This document shows positions 23,823 to 35,800 of a stretch of 64,000 nt of DNA, in pieces. Under the pieces are notes generated by a model. The model had not been told where the DNA came from, did not search any database, and saw only the letters and a program-made list of their open reading frames with translations. The number at the start of each line of letters is the position of its first letter. The stretch's first letter is position 1. Position numbers and translations under genes: made by a program. Origin of the DNA: Armigeres subalbatus (Eukaryota > Arthropoda > Insecta > Diptera > Culicidae); the NCBI RefSeq assembly GCF_024139115.2, contig NC_085141.1:37578120-37642119 (forward strand). Reading direction: 5' to 3'.

Positions 23823-26800
23823 ATATTTTCGAAATGGTCGCTCAGGATCGACTGACATGCCCCGTGAATGCCTCAAAACATAATGCTGCCATTATAATCC
23901 ATCACTTTAGAAAGTATCATTTTATCTTTCTCTTGTATGTATTAGCATTTTTAATGCATTGTTCTAACATCACGTGTAATTATTTCTTTCATCATGTGCT
24001 TTATAATACTCACCAAATCAACTCCATAATAATACCTGAATGAAACCATCCGGCAGTACGAAGCGAACTGGAAAAGTCCTACTGAGTTTCGTTGTTCGAC
24101 CAACAAGAGTTTCCCATTGCTTACCGAATACGCGCGATTCCGATACAGTGCTGAATAAAATAGATCCATTGGACTATTTTTTTATTAATTTTGAACATTT
24201 AATGAATGATGCTCATTCAAAAAATAATCTTCAAAAGTTAGATGAAAACATAACGATCTATAATACTACTCATAGTAGGACGTTTCTTTGTAGACACCTC
24301 CAGAAGGTCGTTTCCGTCAGAGCGAGTGTGCCCATTTTCGGCGGCAGTACAGTAAACCTATTTGCGCGGAAAAATCCAATTTGTACGAGCATACCGGAGC
24401 GCAGAGGATGCGATTGTTTGCTCGAGCAGTACGAGGTGAATTCAAATTAATGGCATATTGAAAAGTTTTCTTTGTGGGAACGAGGACACCGACGACGACG
24501 GTCTTCGCTTGCTTTTAATTCACGGTGTTCCTGACACCAGCATGGGGCCCTGTTTTCGTGCTTCTAATTCGGTCGTTTGGGCTTGTTGAACATATGTTAG
24601 GGAAAGAATTCGGCTGAATTGAATTTATTCGAGTTGTTCTTTTATTTCCACCTAGGGACATTTGAACAACACGAGCAAATTTTGATGTCAACGATTGTTA
24701 TGATTCCGTACAAGTCTTATTATGATCATTCACTGATTAAAGTAAATGATTTAGGAGGCAAAATTGTAACAACAGGCTAACTGAGTTATACACTTGAAAA
24801 TCGCACTTCAAGTAAGCGTTTTCCCATTATAAAAGAAGATATTTGAATTTAGTATGAAATTAAGAAAGAGGGGATCAACTTGACCAATTTAAGAAAATTT
24901 AGATAGGTAACACCTTTCCACCACACTGTAACAAGTTCATCTCACTCTCATTAAAACATATAGCCCTATCGTAGACCCTTTTGGCTAACATGCGTGCTTC
25001 ATGCTTCAAATTCTGACAAAAAATACAAAATAATAAACAAATCAAATTGTATTTCAATTTTTTTGATAGGATGAATATAGGATCAGTTACTCATTTTATC
25101 TATATTTTAATATGCGTTTGCATTTCCTTTGAGGCACTATAGCAAGCCAACAGGATCACAATTTACATGGTTTATGCACAGGCCGTGTAAAAAACAGAAT
25201 CGGTGTATTTGGCAAGTGTAATAATAAAGAAATCGAAAAGTCCTAGAAAGGGGGGAATGGTGGCAGTGAAATAGCACTTGCCGTTTATATATGGTAAATA
25301 TTCAATGGCTTGATACCATCGAATAGGCTGATACCAATAATCGAATAAACAATAATCGAAGCAGTCGTTGCACGTAGATGTCAGTCACATGCTGCACCAT
25401 CGAAGGTAAATGGTTTCCTGGAGACTCCGCTTGTATATTAACAAAATAAACTCCACACGCGGTACAATATTTTGTGTTTGTATATTGTTTTGTGAAGGCA
25501 TTTTGTTACGCAAATCATCAGCAAATTAATTTAGTTCGAGGTTAAGACTTGAAGCTGAACAGATGTGAATAAAGGTTAACGCAAGTGAAATTTTCTAGTC
25601 TCGAGCACGTTTGAACTAAGCGCCACATTGAATCAAGTTGCAAAACCATCACGCTAGAATATCTATGCTAGAACTCCATTAAACAACACCTTTAAAATTA
25701 AGCCGCCAGCGTGAGTTTTACAAACTGAAAATGATTGAATCCATAGCTTAGATGGTCGAAACAGGCTGAACCCTCTTTGCTGGAGTTGACGGTATTGCGT
25801 ATCTCCTTTCGACAGCTCTTTCTAAGGAAAGTTTGCATGGTTTTCTCTTTCGAGTCGAGGTGCGCAATGCCACCCCGTTCATCGCAATCGAACGTCGTCG
25901 TCGAAGGAAATAGAGACGAAGGTCTGAGTGAAACAATAACGAATGTGGTGAAACAAAAACTAGTCGCAAATCGTGGAGAAGGGCAGAAAAAGAGTGTTCT
26001 GATTCGAGAATTCAGTTATTTGAGTTGGCATTTAAAAGATTAGTTGTTTTTTTTATTTTTATTAGGTAACTAGCACTGTTCATGTCTGTTTAGTCGCTAG
26101 ACTTAAGAGAATAACGGCGATAAATTGAATTTCAACCAAATTAACATTTTGAGTTTTTTATCGAACTCAAATTGCAGGTCGGGAAATTTGGAAGGAAGAA
26201 TATTTTCCCTTGAAGATGACATTTTAGCAACAAAGTATCTGCAGCAGTCAAAACTCATAGTTTAAGCTTTATTTGAATTGCAATAGTGTGGTCCCACTAC
26301 ATTTTGAGATAAATAGAAGTTTAAAAAGTTGCAAAAGATGATTTTTTCAGCACGAGTTGTACGTTACGAGTTTTGGAACGAGTTGCACACGCTATTTTTT
26401 GTCAATGACGAAAATGGACTTTAATTGTAAATCTGTACCAAAATTGTAGTTCAATTTTCTCCACAATCATTCTTGCCAATAAATTATGTTTGCGGAGAAG
26501 AATCAGATTCCATGTTACCGTGCCACATTGCAAAGTTCAATGAGCCGTGAAGCGATAGATGTACTTGCCTTTGGAAATTTTGGATGTCATGACCGCCAAA
26601 CTATTTAATTTATTACGGGGCGCATAGAATACACTACCTACTTGAGCACTTACCAAGCTAATTTAGCAAAATGTAGTCACGTAACGACTGTTCTGGTGTA
26701 TTTTTCATTATAGCACAAATGAGTGTTATAATGAATATTATCAACCCATTTGAGTTGCTAATGTTATTAAAGCATCCATTTCGTTGGTATGGAAAAGTAG

Positions 26801-27699
26801 GCCGTTTTATCACTCAAAGACGAACTGTAAACCAGATATTATGATCAGGAATTGCAAAAGTCCTTTTAATATGAGACACTTTTGCAGTATAAATTATTGT
26901 TATAATAATTATGAGTTATGATCTAAGCGATTCGTCTTGGGATCCGTAAGGTTACCCAACTAGCTGTTGAAGTTGACGGGGAAAGGTAAAACAAACTGTG
27001 GAATAACAACTTTAGTCAGCAGATGAGGAAAAGAAACAATAGCACGGAAATTGATCTAGAGTGCGTGCTGCAAATAGTTCAGTATGTGCAAGGATAACGA
27101 ACTCAAACTTTGACAGTATCCAGAAATACTAACAAATACTGCGAAAAAACTACGTCATCCTATGGAAATTGATCGAAGACCCTTGGTTGGGAAAGATGAA
27201 ACATATCACTTCCAGACAATAATAGTCCACCTCGTTTCGAATACACATAATTTCTGTTCCTTTAAATTCTTGATAAATCACTGAACAATTATTTCTATTT
27301 AATAATAACAATTACTTTTTGAACAATATTTAGGGCTTCATTTTGAATTTGATGACATTATAAATATAAAATGCGGTTTGAAAGTTTTCTAGAATGTGCA
27401 AGAGGTGGGAATCAAGTGTTTCCAAAACGGAAGAGCTCTGTGTTTAATAAATAACTGACAAACGCCATAACAACAAACTAGCAACCGTAACTTTGTTTGA
27501 GGAAAATCATCATCAAAGTTTCCTGTTAAATTCCGAATATGACATTTCCGAAAACTACAATTCCTCGAAAATGACACTTCTCCAATATGACTGTTTCTGA
27601 AACATTTTTCTCAGTAACTATCATTTCTAAAAATAACAAGAATTTACCGAATTCATGTTTATATAAGTGAATTCACCTTCTTTAATCATTGGATGTGCT
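23823..27699. other. Spacer without supported genes (copy A)
   Basis: A plus frame at 24,040-24,450 (136 residues) is open in A but not in the better copy B, where different frames on both strands are open over 57,286-57,892. A plus frame at 25,777-26,043 also differs between copies. Around 26,330-26,400 the CACGAGTTGTACGTTACGAG-type sequence looks like a dispersed repeat. A pair of short nested hairpins lies at 26,700-26,780 (cleaner in B, 60,116-60,190). At 27,520-27,650 a degenerate TTCCxCGAAAATGACA unit repeats several times. Confidence 0.5.
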
Positions 27700-27890
27700 T
27701 CAGGACACTCTCCGGAATCAAGTTAACAGGCTGGGGCACACCACACGGAGGCGGCACATCTCCTTTTGATTTAGCTTTCTACGTCGCAGCATGCGTGAAA
27801 AATTAAAAATTACAGTTGCGTTGCTTCCGTATCGAGTGGTGTCCCCGAAAACGCAGAGCACTTTGAAACTTGATTCTAAGAGTTACCTTA
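27700..27890. mobile_element. Hairpin MITE with one garbled arm (copy A)
   Basis: Counterpart of 61,150-61,362. The right arm (GTGGTGTCCCCGAAAACGCA onward, about 27,836) is intact. In the left arm about 24 bases of the expected inverted copy are replaced by an unrelated TTAACAGGCTGGGG-like stretch. Loss confined to one arm of a strong hairpin fits a sequencing or polishing failure in A. Confidence 0.7.
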
Positions 27891-28029
27891 AATAATCTTT
27901 TAATCTTTGTGCTTTAAACAATCTTTTAACAAACCAACTTTACGAAATCAAGTTGGCAATTCCAACAGCTAGTTTCTAATAATAATGTTAGGACAACCCA
28001 AAAAATCATTTTTTGTTTTATTTTATCGA

Positions 28030-31000
28030 AATTATGACTTTACAAAGTGATATGGCGTCTGTTGATTATCGATGCCTGGGACGTGCCTCCAGCTTCCAGA
28101 AGCAGTGATTTGCCACTCGATAGAACGATTTTTTTTCAACGAGATGGTGAAGCTGACAACCAGTGAATAACAATAGTTGAATCTGTCCAGAAAAATGCAT
28201 GCTTGGTTTTGAGCATCGGTGTCCACCTTTTCGAACAATGGCTTAGCGCACTGAAAGTCAAAACGAGGTAGTCAATAGTGGGCTCAAGTTTGTTAGTCTC
28301 GTAGGCGCAACCTTCGAATTTGCTGTAGTAAGTACACGAGGACGTTTCCATAACGGGCTTGAGTATCTCGCCTCATACGAGGAGTCGTGGGTTCAATCCC
28401 AGGTCCGTCCATACTTCTACTTTGTATCTTCTTCTTCTTCTTCTTCTTTATTGGCATTACATCCCACACAGAAAGCCTGCAACTTAGTGTCGTTATTGCA
28501 CTTCCACAGTTATTAACTGCGGTGTTCTAAGCCAGGTACCATTTTGCATTCAGCATCATGAGCTAAAACGATTATATTTGCCAGGGAAGTCGAGACAATT
28601 TCCAACTGAAATTGCCTAGACGGCACCGAATGAATCCAGCCGCCTCAGTATTGTCTTGCTTGAGCCGCGTCTTACCGCACGAGCTAAGGACCACTTTGTA
28701 TCTTTCTCTATATTTCTCATGTTCTAGCAATCGCTAGAACTGGAATGGATTCTTTGGACGATAGGAATAGTAATGGACCATACCGTTTCCATTACTATCT
28801 CTATACTTCAACATATTCAGTAGTATTCTGCTAGAAATGTAAATGAACATAAAAAAACAGCTCATTTCCAATTAGAAAATCCATCCTATCATCCATTGGC
28901 AGCTCATTAACCAAGACGGACCTCTGCCTCTCGAACGTAACCCAAAAAAAATCCAAATTCGCATGAACTCGTGGAGCAGAGGTATATTCGGCTTGCAGTG
29001 GGCGATACGTTATCAACATTTCCTACATTGACTTGCATTCTGACGTGACGTGACAGGCGCCAGTATGACTACAAATGAGATCACCAGTTCTGTAGTACAT
29101 TGAAGATGTGCACATCCCAAGCAAACATCTGTTGGTTCCCTGCAAGAACAGCTGATCTTCATAATGAGAGCAACTATATAAGATCAATCGCTCAAGCTCG
29201 AGCTCATGAAGTACACCGAGACGTTTCCGATAGCAGAAACTGTGCGGATATAGATGCATGCACTGTATGCATTCGGATGCATCACTGCCATTCAGCCTCA
29301 ACGTTGACTGGATTTCCAAGGTACCACCACGCGGGATAGTGAAGGTGCGAGAATAGGAGATTCTTCGAAATGACTTCCAAATTGCTGTTCTCGATTGTTC
29401 AGCGGATAGAGATACCTTCGCTCTCCACAGCTCTTGCATAAATAATTTTGAGCGTAGGCGATGGTCCACAAGGCCAAGAGGGTCAAATAGCGTGCTGCTT
29501 GAAAGCTTGGCTATCACATTTTTAAGCGGAATAAGTCATCGACTGGCTGCAAAACAGGCCAAAGTTTTGGTGAGTAGAAGAATGAGTCCAAATGGAGCTG
29601 ACGCTGTTCCATAAGTAACCGTCAGCAGTTCGCAGGGTTGAAGGGGATCTGAAGGAGAAAATCGGAACACAATGCGTTGCAAGGGACGATCGGCCGGAGA
29701 CACCAGCACTTGCCGGTACATTTTCTGCAAATCAGCCATAATAACAAAGCGAGGTAGTCTAAATCGTAGAATGATGCTGTACAATTCGTTTTGTACAACT
29801 GGACCCACCATTAGCGCATCGTTCAACGACACGCCAGTGTCAGTGAAGCTTGATGCGTCGAAAACGACGCGGAGTTTCGTCGTATATGCTCTGAACACCA
29901 TCGGCTGGTGAGGCATGTAGTAGGATTTCTCCGGTTTGCCATTTCAGAGCTAGTATCGATCAGGCCATATGTCCCAGCTGAACGTACTCCAGCATGAAGA
30001 CTGAATTTTTCTAAAAGCGAATGATTCGCGTGAAGCCGTCTTCCAGGAACAGGAAGCGGCGATGGTACGAGATTCTCAATTTGTCCAGAACATCTGACTT
30101 TTCGGCAATGAACCACAAACTTCCAGTACAATCTCAGGGTTTTGGTTCGTTCGAGTGGTATGACTCCCTTCCCGAAACCGAGAGCTGGTTCAAAATCGGC
30201 GTTACTGCAAACAAGGTCGTGGTGATCGTCGGCGATTTTGGAACAGCAGTGGAGAGAAAATCAGACTACTGTCGGCGTTGCAGATGCAGGAAGAGCAACT
30301 GGCTGGGAAGTGGATGGGTCAACAGGGCGCTGGTGGAGCTTTGCGATTGTGAAGCAGATGATTGTTCATCTTGGCGATTGAGGGCTGACTTTGTGGACTA
30401 GGAATGTCTTGTCCTATGGTTGGAACCGTTGGTTGCTGGGCGCAAGTTTAGCATCCATGGTGCCTTTGACCGCAAACACGACAAACTAAGCTAGGACAAG
30501 GTCACAAGTGGGAGAGGAAAGACAATCTAGACATAAGCAGCTTTCTGACTGATTCCAGTCTTTGGGAAGGATTCATGTTGTTGAAGAGTCTTATTTAACG
30601 AGAGGGAAAGGATTTTGGACAGTGTGGACACATTTTTTGCTGAGCTGTGATGGTTGTAGAGCCAAATTTTCCTTTGACCGTTGTTTTAACGGTCTTTGCG
30701 AGATCCAATCCTCGAGATTTCAAGAATGCCAGAGGTTGTAACATTGCAAGATGGTCCCAGAAACTTCATCAAGTCCTCGTACTTTGGTTTCACGAGAGTT
30801 GTGAGCACGCTCCCAATGCTTTGTGTGTCAGCATCAAGACGTGTATAGAGCATATGCGCTAGTAAGTAGATCATTCGTCTGTATTCAGTCCAATTTCCGG
30901 AGCTGAAAAGGTTTTGTTAATATGAGTCGATGAGAGCAACTAGTGTTTCCGACTCACGCCTATGGACTCAGCATACGGTTCATGAGCGTTCGAACGATGA

Positions 31001-31500
31001 TTTTTTGTTCTCGAACCGTTGCTCTAGAAGTTTCGCCACGTCGAAGTTGGCCCCTGTTCTTCTAGATTCTACCAACGTTCTTGTCTTTTTGGTTAATAGC
31101 TGAGAGAAGATAGTGAAACTTTTCCAATGACGAAAGCGAAGGTCTTTGCCAATCATGCTCTGGAAGGCGTCGCAAAAGATCAACCAATCTGTCACACAAC
31201 CGTCAAAGGAAGGAATTTTGAAAAGGGAGGTGAACTCGAAGTTCGGAGGTTGGCAGGGCGGAGGAAGACGAAGCTGCAGTTGTCGGAGTGTCTCTGTAGA
31301 AGTAGAAAATCCATCACATCAAAGTATCGATTCTCGAAATCCAACCAATTTTTGTGGTCCATCTTTGAAGCCTTTTTGCTTCTCCTTATCTTCCTCGGTA
31401 GAAGATTTCGATAGGTCTTGCTCTATTTCGCTTCAATCTTCGCACGATTATTCCGAAACTCTTCGAACAGCGTTTGTAATGATCCAGACGTGAGCCCGTT
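28030..31500 (-). pseudogene. BEL/Pao retrotransposon gag-pol, truncated and broken (copy A)
   Basis: Read right to left: a gag N-terminal and DUF1759-like region (31,480-30,980; DWLIFCDAFQSM, RTLVE, TGANFDVAKLLEQRF), its continuation (30,874-30,686; YLLAHMLYTRLD, PKYEDLMKFL), a decayed Cys/His knuckle region (about 30,590-30,440; VCGQRHHGC), RT (29,916-29,536; TKLRVVFDAS, SLNDALMVGP, DLQKMYRQV, TYGTASAPFG), a BEL connection block (about 29,520; FDPLGLV, LRSKLFMQELW), and RNase H parts (28,351 to 28,030; FFWTDSTIVIHWL, WRHVPGIDN). The RT catalytic YxDD block is missing between TYGTASAPF and FDPLGL, no integrase follows RNase H, and no LTR was found. SINEs split the RNase H region. Confidence 0.85.
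28350..28780. mobile_element. Nested SINEs inside the BEL RNase H region (copy A)
   Basis: A plus-oriented tRNA-like head (28,350-28,412, B box GGGTTCAATCCC) is followed by CTTC repeats (28,427-28,448) and the minus-strand Feilai-like body to about 28,690. ACTTTGTATCTT stands on both sides of the Feilai-like insert (28,419-28,430 and about 28,692-28,703). A short hairpin TTCTAGCAATCGCTAGAA follows at about 28,723. Copy B shows the same arrangement more clearly. Confidence 0.75.
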
Positions 31501-32817
31501 CTTCTTTATCTCGTGGAGCTTTGAATTGTGCAAAAGGCCTCTATGTTGGCCATAGAGTCCACAAAACCCGCTCTATCATGACCAATTCGCGTAGTGATGC
31601 CATATTTCATTCACATTCCTGATATTGTTCCAAATCCAAACCCAATCAATTTCCAAAAATCGTAAGACCAATCTCGCTTAAAACCGTTAAATCGCAAACA
31701 AATTGCCTATTGCACTAGAGTGAACTGCATGTAAATGATATTTCCTTCAGAAATGATCGCACCTTCTGGTTGAGTATATCGCTACCTCTATTGTTTGCCG
31801 ACCCAGCTGCCAGATCTCAATAGGTAACCGGAGGAAGGTGGTCTTGGAAACGATGAACTTTTATAATTTCGGCTGATTTATATGTAGCGATTTGTGTATT
31901 TTGGGTTTTTGACTGAATCGCATCAGCCGAAACCTATATAAAGTTCATTTAATCATCATACAATGTTCTGTGAAATTGTTCGTAGCATTACCAACTGCCG
32001 TTTTGCAGTTCTGAGGTCAATCGACAATCAGAACCAATTTTCAGATCGAATGAGTGAGAGGTGTATTTTCCTAACATTTTGGCTGAAACTCCCATACAAA
32101 CTTCAAATCAAATGCGCCAGCTTATGCACAAGCGATTGAGCTGAAATATTCAGAGATTGATTTTCTCACCCAAAGACACAATCCTGGAGGGTGCCCCGTG
32201 GAATTAGACAACTTTTTGTTTCCTGGGCCAGTCTAATGTACATTCCCTCAAATGCCCTTCAGAAAGATCTAGACAATCCGAAGGATAAATTCTAAGTTTT
32301 GTTCAAGAGCACTGTGATCATAGACAAACAGACATATCACTTAAGAAATTTGCATCGTTCACTGATTATCAGTTAATTCAAATATTAATTAGTTGTCAAA
32401 TAAAGTGGCGCTCGATTGAGCTTGATTTTGCCATTTGCTCACTACCAACATCTGGTTTGCAATTTTCCAAACTCGATGAAACAATGTCACAAAGATAGTT
32501 CCTCATTTTGACCCCAAGTGATCATCAGAAGATTTGCGCACTCTCAAATATAGAAGCACCGCACAGAATAAACTACAAACTTAAGGTCTACTTAATTGAT
32601 TGAGCCCATTAATAACTTTGTTAAAGACTCACAAATGACTGAAGATCACAAATCTGAAGCTCACAAATCCTGAGATATCAACCTTTCTGTTCGATTCAAG
32701 TACATAAGATCCGTTATGAATTACTTTTTAACTAAATAGTTCTTCCACTGATATCTAAGTTTGCTTTCTTGCTTTGTCTTCGGCTACGTACTGCGAAAAA
32801 TGTATAAAAGCGTCTCA
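31500..32817. other. Single-copy junction segment between A and B
   Basis: This stretch occurs once because the window ends before B would repeat it. It starts upstream of the BEL gag remnant and ends where copy B begins. I see no LTR, no further BEL sequence and no gene. One inverted repeat is present at 31,852-31,957: GATGAACTTTTATAATTTCG pairs with the CGAAACCTATATAAAGTTCAT segment. Whether this sequence also precedes base 1 would decide whether the unit is tandem or circular. Confidence 0.6.
32804..32811 (+). promoter_or_regulatory. TATA-like box next to the copy junction
   Basis: TATAAAAG in the context AAATGTATAAAAGCGTC is a good match to an insect TATA box and lies about 15 bases before the first base of shared A/B sequence. 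No downstream gene could be shown, so this is only a sequence match. Confidence 0.2.
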
Positions 32818-35800
32818 TGACAGAATACACTTCTGAAGTGATGGAGCTCTTGGTTGAATAGCGCTAAGCTAATTCACCGTGATAAAAACAAACTTTATTG
32901 ACATCACATTAGCACAGTACTCTTTACGTCTGGTGTATGTTATTCAGTTCGTTCACCATTTGACGAAAAGCCAACATCTTACAAAAAAATTATTTTCCAT
33001 AGAGATTAACATGACGGTAGGAAATTTGTTACGAGCAGAATGCTGCTTTCGCAATGTACGCCATGTGTCGTTTGCGAATACAATCACCCGGGGAACGATG
33101 GGATTGCGACATTACACTACCAGGTGATGGCAAAAGCCACCGAAGCAATTTATGTGAGTTTCATGTACGTTACTTAAATAAAATCGAGCACATATCCTCA
33201 GAGCACATGTCGTATCATGAGGCAGCTATATAAACAAACTCCACTTCCAAAAATATCTTGGTGCACTGTGGCGGTGTTATCGATTGCGGCTATGTTAATT
33301 TCTACAAAATTCAAAGACAAAATACAGCATAGATAGCTGAGATATTAATGTTTCTCACCCATGACTTGATTGATGATTGAGTTTCTATTCATAGCGGTTC
33401 ATAGTTTCTAATATGTTGATCAGTCCCGTTTTAAATCAACCTCAGTATGACAACGTAACATTTTTGAACTATATGAAATCCGTTTTCTCATCAAACTTAG
33501 AAATGTAATAATTACTTTTCGTAAATCGATTATACACATTCTGACATATATTAATTTTATGAATTTAGATTATTTTTGAGCGAGAATAAGTTCGCGGGTT
33601 ATCGCGACAATCTCAAGATACAATTAAAACAAGTAACCCCAATTAGGTATATGATTATGCTGAATATTAAAATGGATATATGAGTTAACTCGGGAACAGG
33701 ATTTCGAATGAAAACAATATATTTGTACCAGGCTATTCACATAATAAGATGAAATGAGTTTCTAGACCAAACTTTAGTGCATAAACATCTGTTTCAAAAA
33801 CTGTCTCTGCAAGGAAGGCATTCAAATTCGAATGCAGTATCCACTAGCACATCGGACAACGTTGCTACCATCTGTCGGAACCCACCTAACTGATTCCTCC
33901 GAATGCCTGGAACGAAAAGGAAAGCAGTGTGTGGTCAGTTGCGTTCTTTTTTGTATGGAGTACTCTTCAATGTCCAGGGAGAGTTTTCCTTTTGCAAACA
34001 ACATCAACACAACTCTGGCCATGATGCCTCCGGCAATGGACAACTCGATGAGAAACAAAAGGAAGTATGACTCGCATGGTTCCTTAACGAACTCATTGAA
34101 TGTCTGCAAAATTAAATAGTAGTTATGAAATTGATTTCTTAATTTATTTCACATTTTTGCAATCAATCCATTACTTCTTTTTATTCAAATATTTTAATGA
34201 TTTCCATCATCCCAAACAATGCAGCTTCTGATAATTTGCAATTATGTTTACTTCTTCGACTCTCAATCAAATATAGTCTCAGATTTGTCGCTGCTTATAT
34301 ACATGAATTATGCTACTAAGGATTTCGTTCCGGTTTATTTCTGACCACTATTCCCTATGCGGCAGTGAAGCTTCCGTTTCGAGCGATAAGTGGCACAACG
34401 CAGCTGTGGATGCACAACTCTACCGCGCCCACTGCTCCGACAATTCGGTTAGAAAAAGTATTTTATTCAATTTGTTTTGTCTGGTAAAGCGGGTATTTGG
34501 TTCAAACGAGAGAGTGAATGAAAAATAAAAGTTCACCAGCAACAGTATCAGTTTGCTAGTTTCGTTGAGCAACAAACATGTGCCTCATTTGTGACGTTTG
34601 ATGCTGGCAAAATTGCATACCTCCTTCCATCATTTCGGAACACTATTGCGGAAAGGTGTTGAAAGCGTAGTAATGAAATTCATTATTTTGAATAGCAAAA
34701 TAGTGATTATAACTGGACGACAAAATCGGAAAAGTTTTTGTATTCGTGATTCTCATGATGCATCTGTAGTTCTCAACTTCTAAAATTGACTGGTTACTGG
34801 TTTTTGAGATTATTTGGTCACAAAGTTGGAAAAGGTACATCGACATCTGAATTTCCTCATGAGTATTTTTCAGGCAAAAAGGCCTCCCAGGAAACGATAG
34901 GAAGAGATTTTAAAAGTGTTCAGCAGCATATACGCAAGAAAGCAATGGAGACGCATGTACATTTGTGCTAGATTTGTCTTGACTAAACTTTTAAGTAAAT
35001 TCCATCACATCCGTGTTATTAATCAAATGAACAATGTGCAAGCATTTGTATGGAACATGTACTAACCTGAACCCAATTGCGTTTTTTAAGTACATGTTCT
35101 TGTTAATCTTTGTCGAATACTGATAAAGAAATAATTAGTAATATTTCAAACAGTAGGCTGCATTAATAGACATCTGATTGATTACTTTATTAAATCTTTT
35201 CGTTTAATTGAAGTCTCATATGCCGTAAGCGTTACGGAGCATGTCATAAATCTTATTGTTTTCCATCTGAAACAATTCACTACTATAATATATTTCTCTG
35301 ACACGGTACTTCGTATCGCTTTCAGTAATTTAAACTGATTTATTAATAAACCTGAAGTGGAAGTCTTAAAATGAAGCCTCCAGTTCGAATTATAAAACAG
35401 TGGCTTCCCTGAAGAAAGTTTGTTCAGTTTCCAGAAACGTTTGCGGGAATAGGTGTGCTATCACTTTCAGCGTAGTACGCAATCATCCACCCAGTTTATC
35501 CTACAACTAATTGCTATTCTAGAACCGAAACTGTAGCAAGCTTAAACTTTCTCTGATCTTTCAGCACATCTCCAGGAGTTAACTTGCAGCGTAGTATTAA
35601 CCTGCCGACCGTCATCGTTCTTCGCTCTGCAGCCCAACTTTGAACGTCAAATTTTCCAACGAAAAAGTCGCATCCAGCACCGGATGCAACAACAACGCCG
35701 AAGATATTTACACAACAGCAGAATCTGTGAGCACACCACAAAGCATGCCGTGCGATAGGTTTATTGTTGCGGATGCTCGGCGCTCGATTATTTTAATTTC

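Larger units (their letters stand above)
1..30354 (+). repeat. Copy A of the ~33 kb duplicated unit
   Basis: This segment recurs in the same orientation from about 32,818 to the window end. Hand-matched anchors run in the same order throughout (242=33,051; 2,851=35,531; 6,431=38,779; 8,955=41,331; 14,411=47,200; 21,131=54,241; 30,316=63,961). All mobile elements right of 8,955 occur in both copies at matching sites, so the whole block was copied rather than the elements separately. Only 6,450-8,954 lacks a counterpart. Copy A is longer than B before 6.45 kb and shorter after 8.95 kb, almost entirely through small indels. What is seen is the duplication; whether it exists in the genome or is a haplotype or assembly product is open. 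Confidence 0.95.

Noticed and set aside
24040..24450. 136-residue plus frame in copy A
   Set aside because: The better copy B has different open frames here on both strands; no frame is common to both.
28350..28412. tRNA gene
   Set aside because: Box B and an anticodon-like arm are present, but the acceptor stem does not pair and a SINE body follows.
30021..30401. 126-residue plus-strand frame
   Set aside because: It is antisense to the BEL gag-pol region, which has recognisable motifs on the minus strand.
28030..31500. LTRs and integrase of the BEL element
   Set aside because: I looked on both sides for a repeated LTR and for integrase motifs and found neither.
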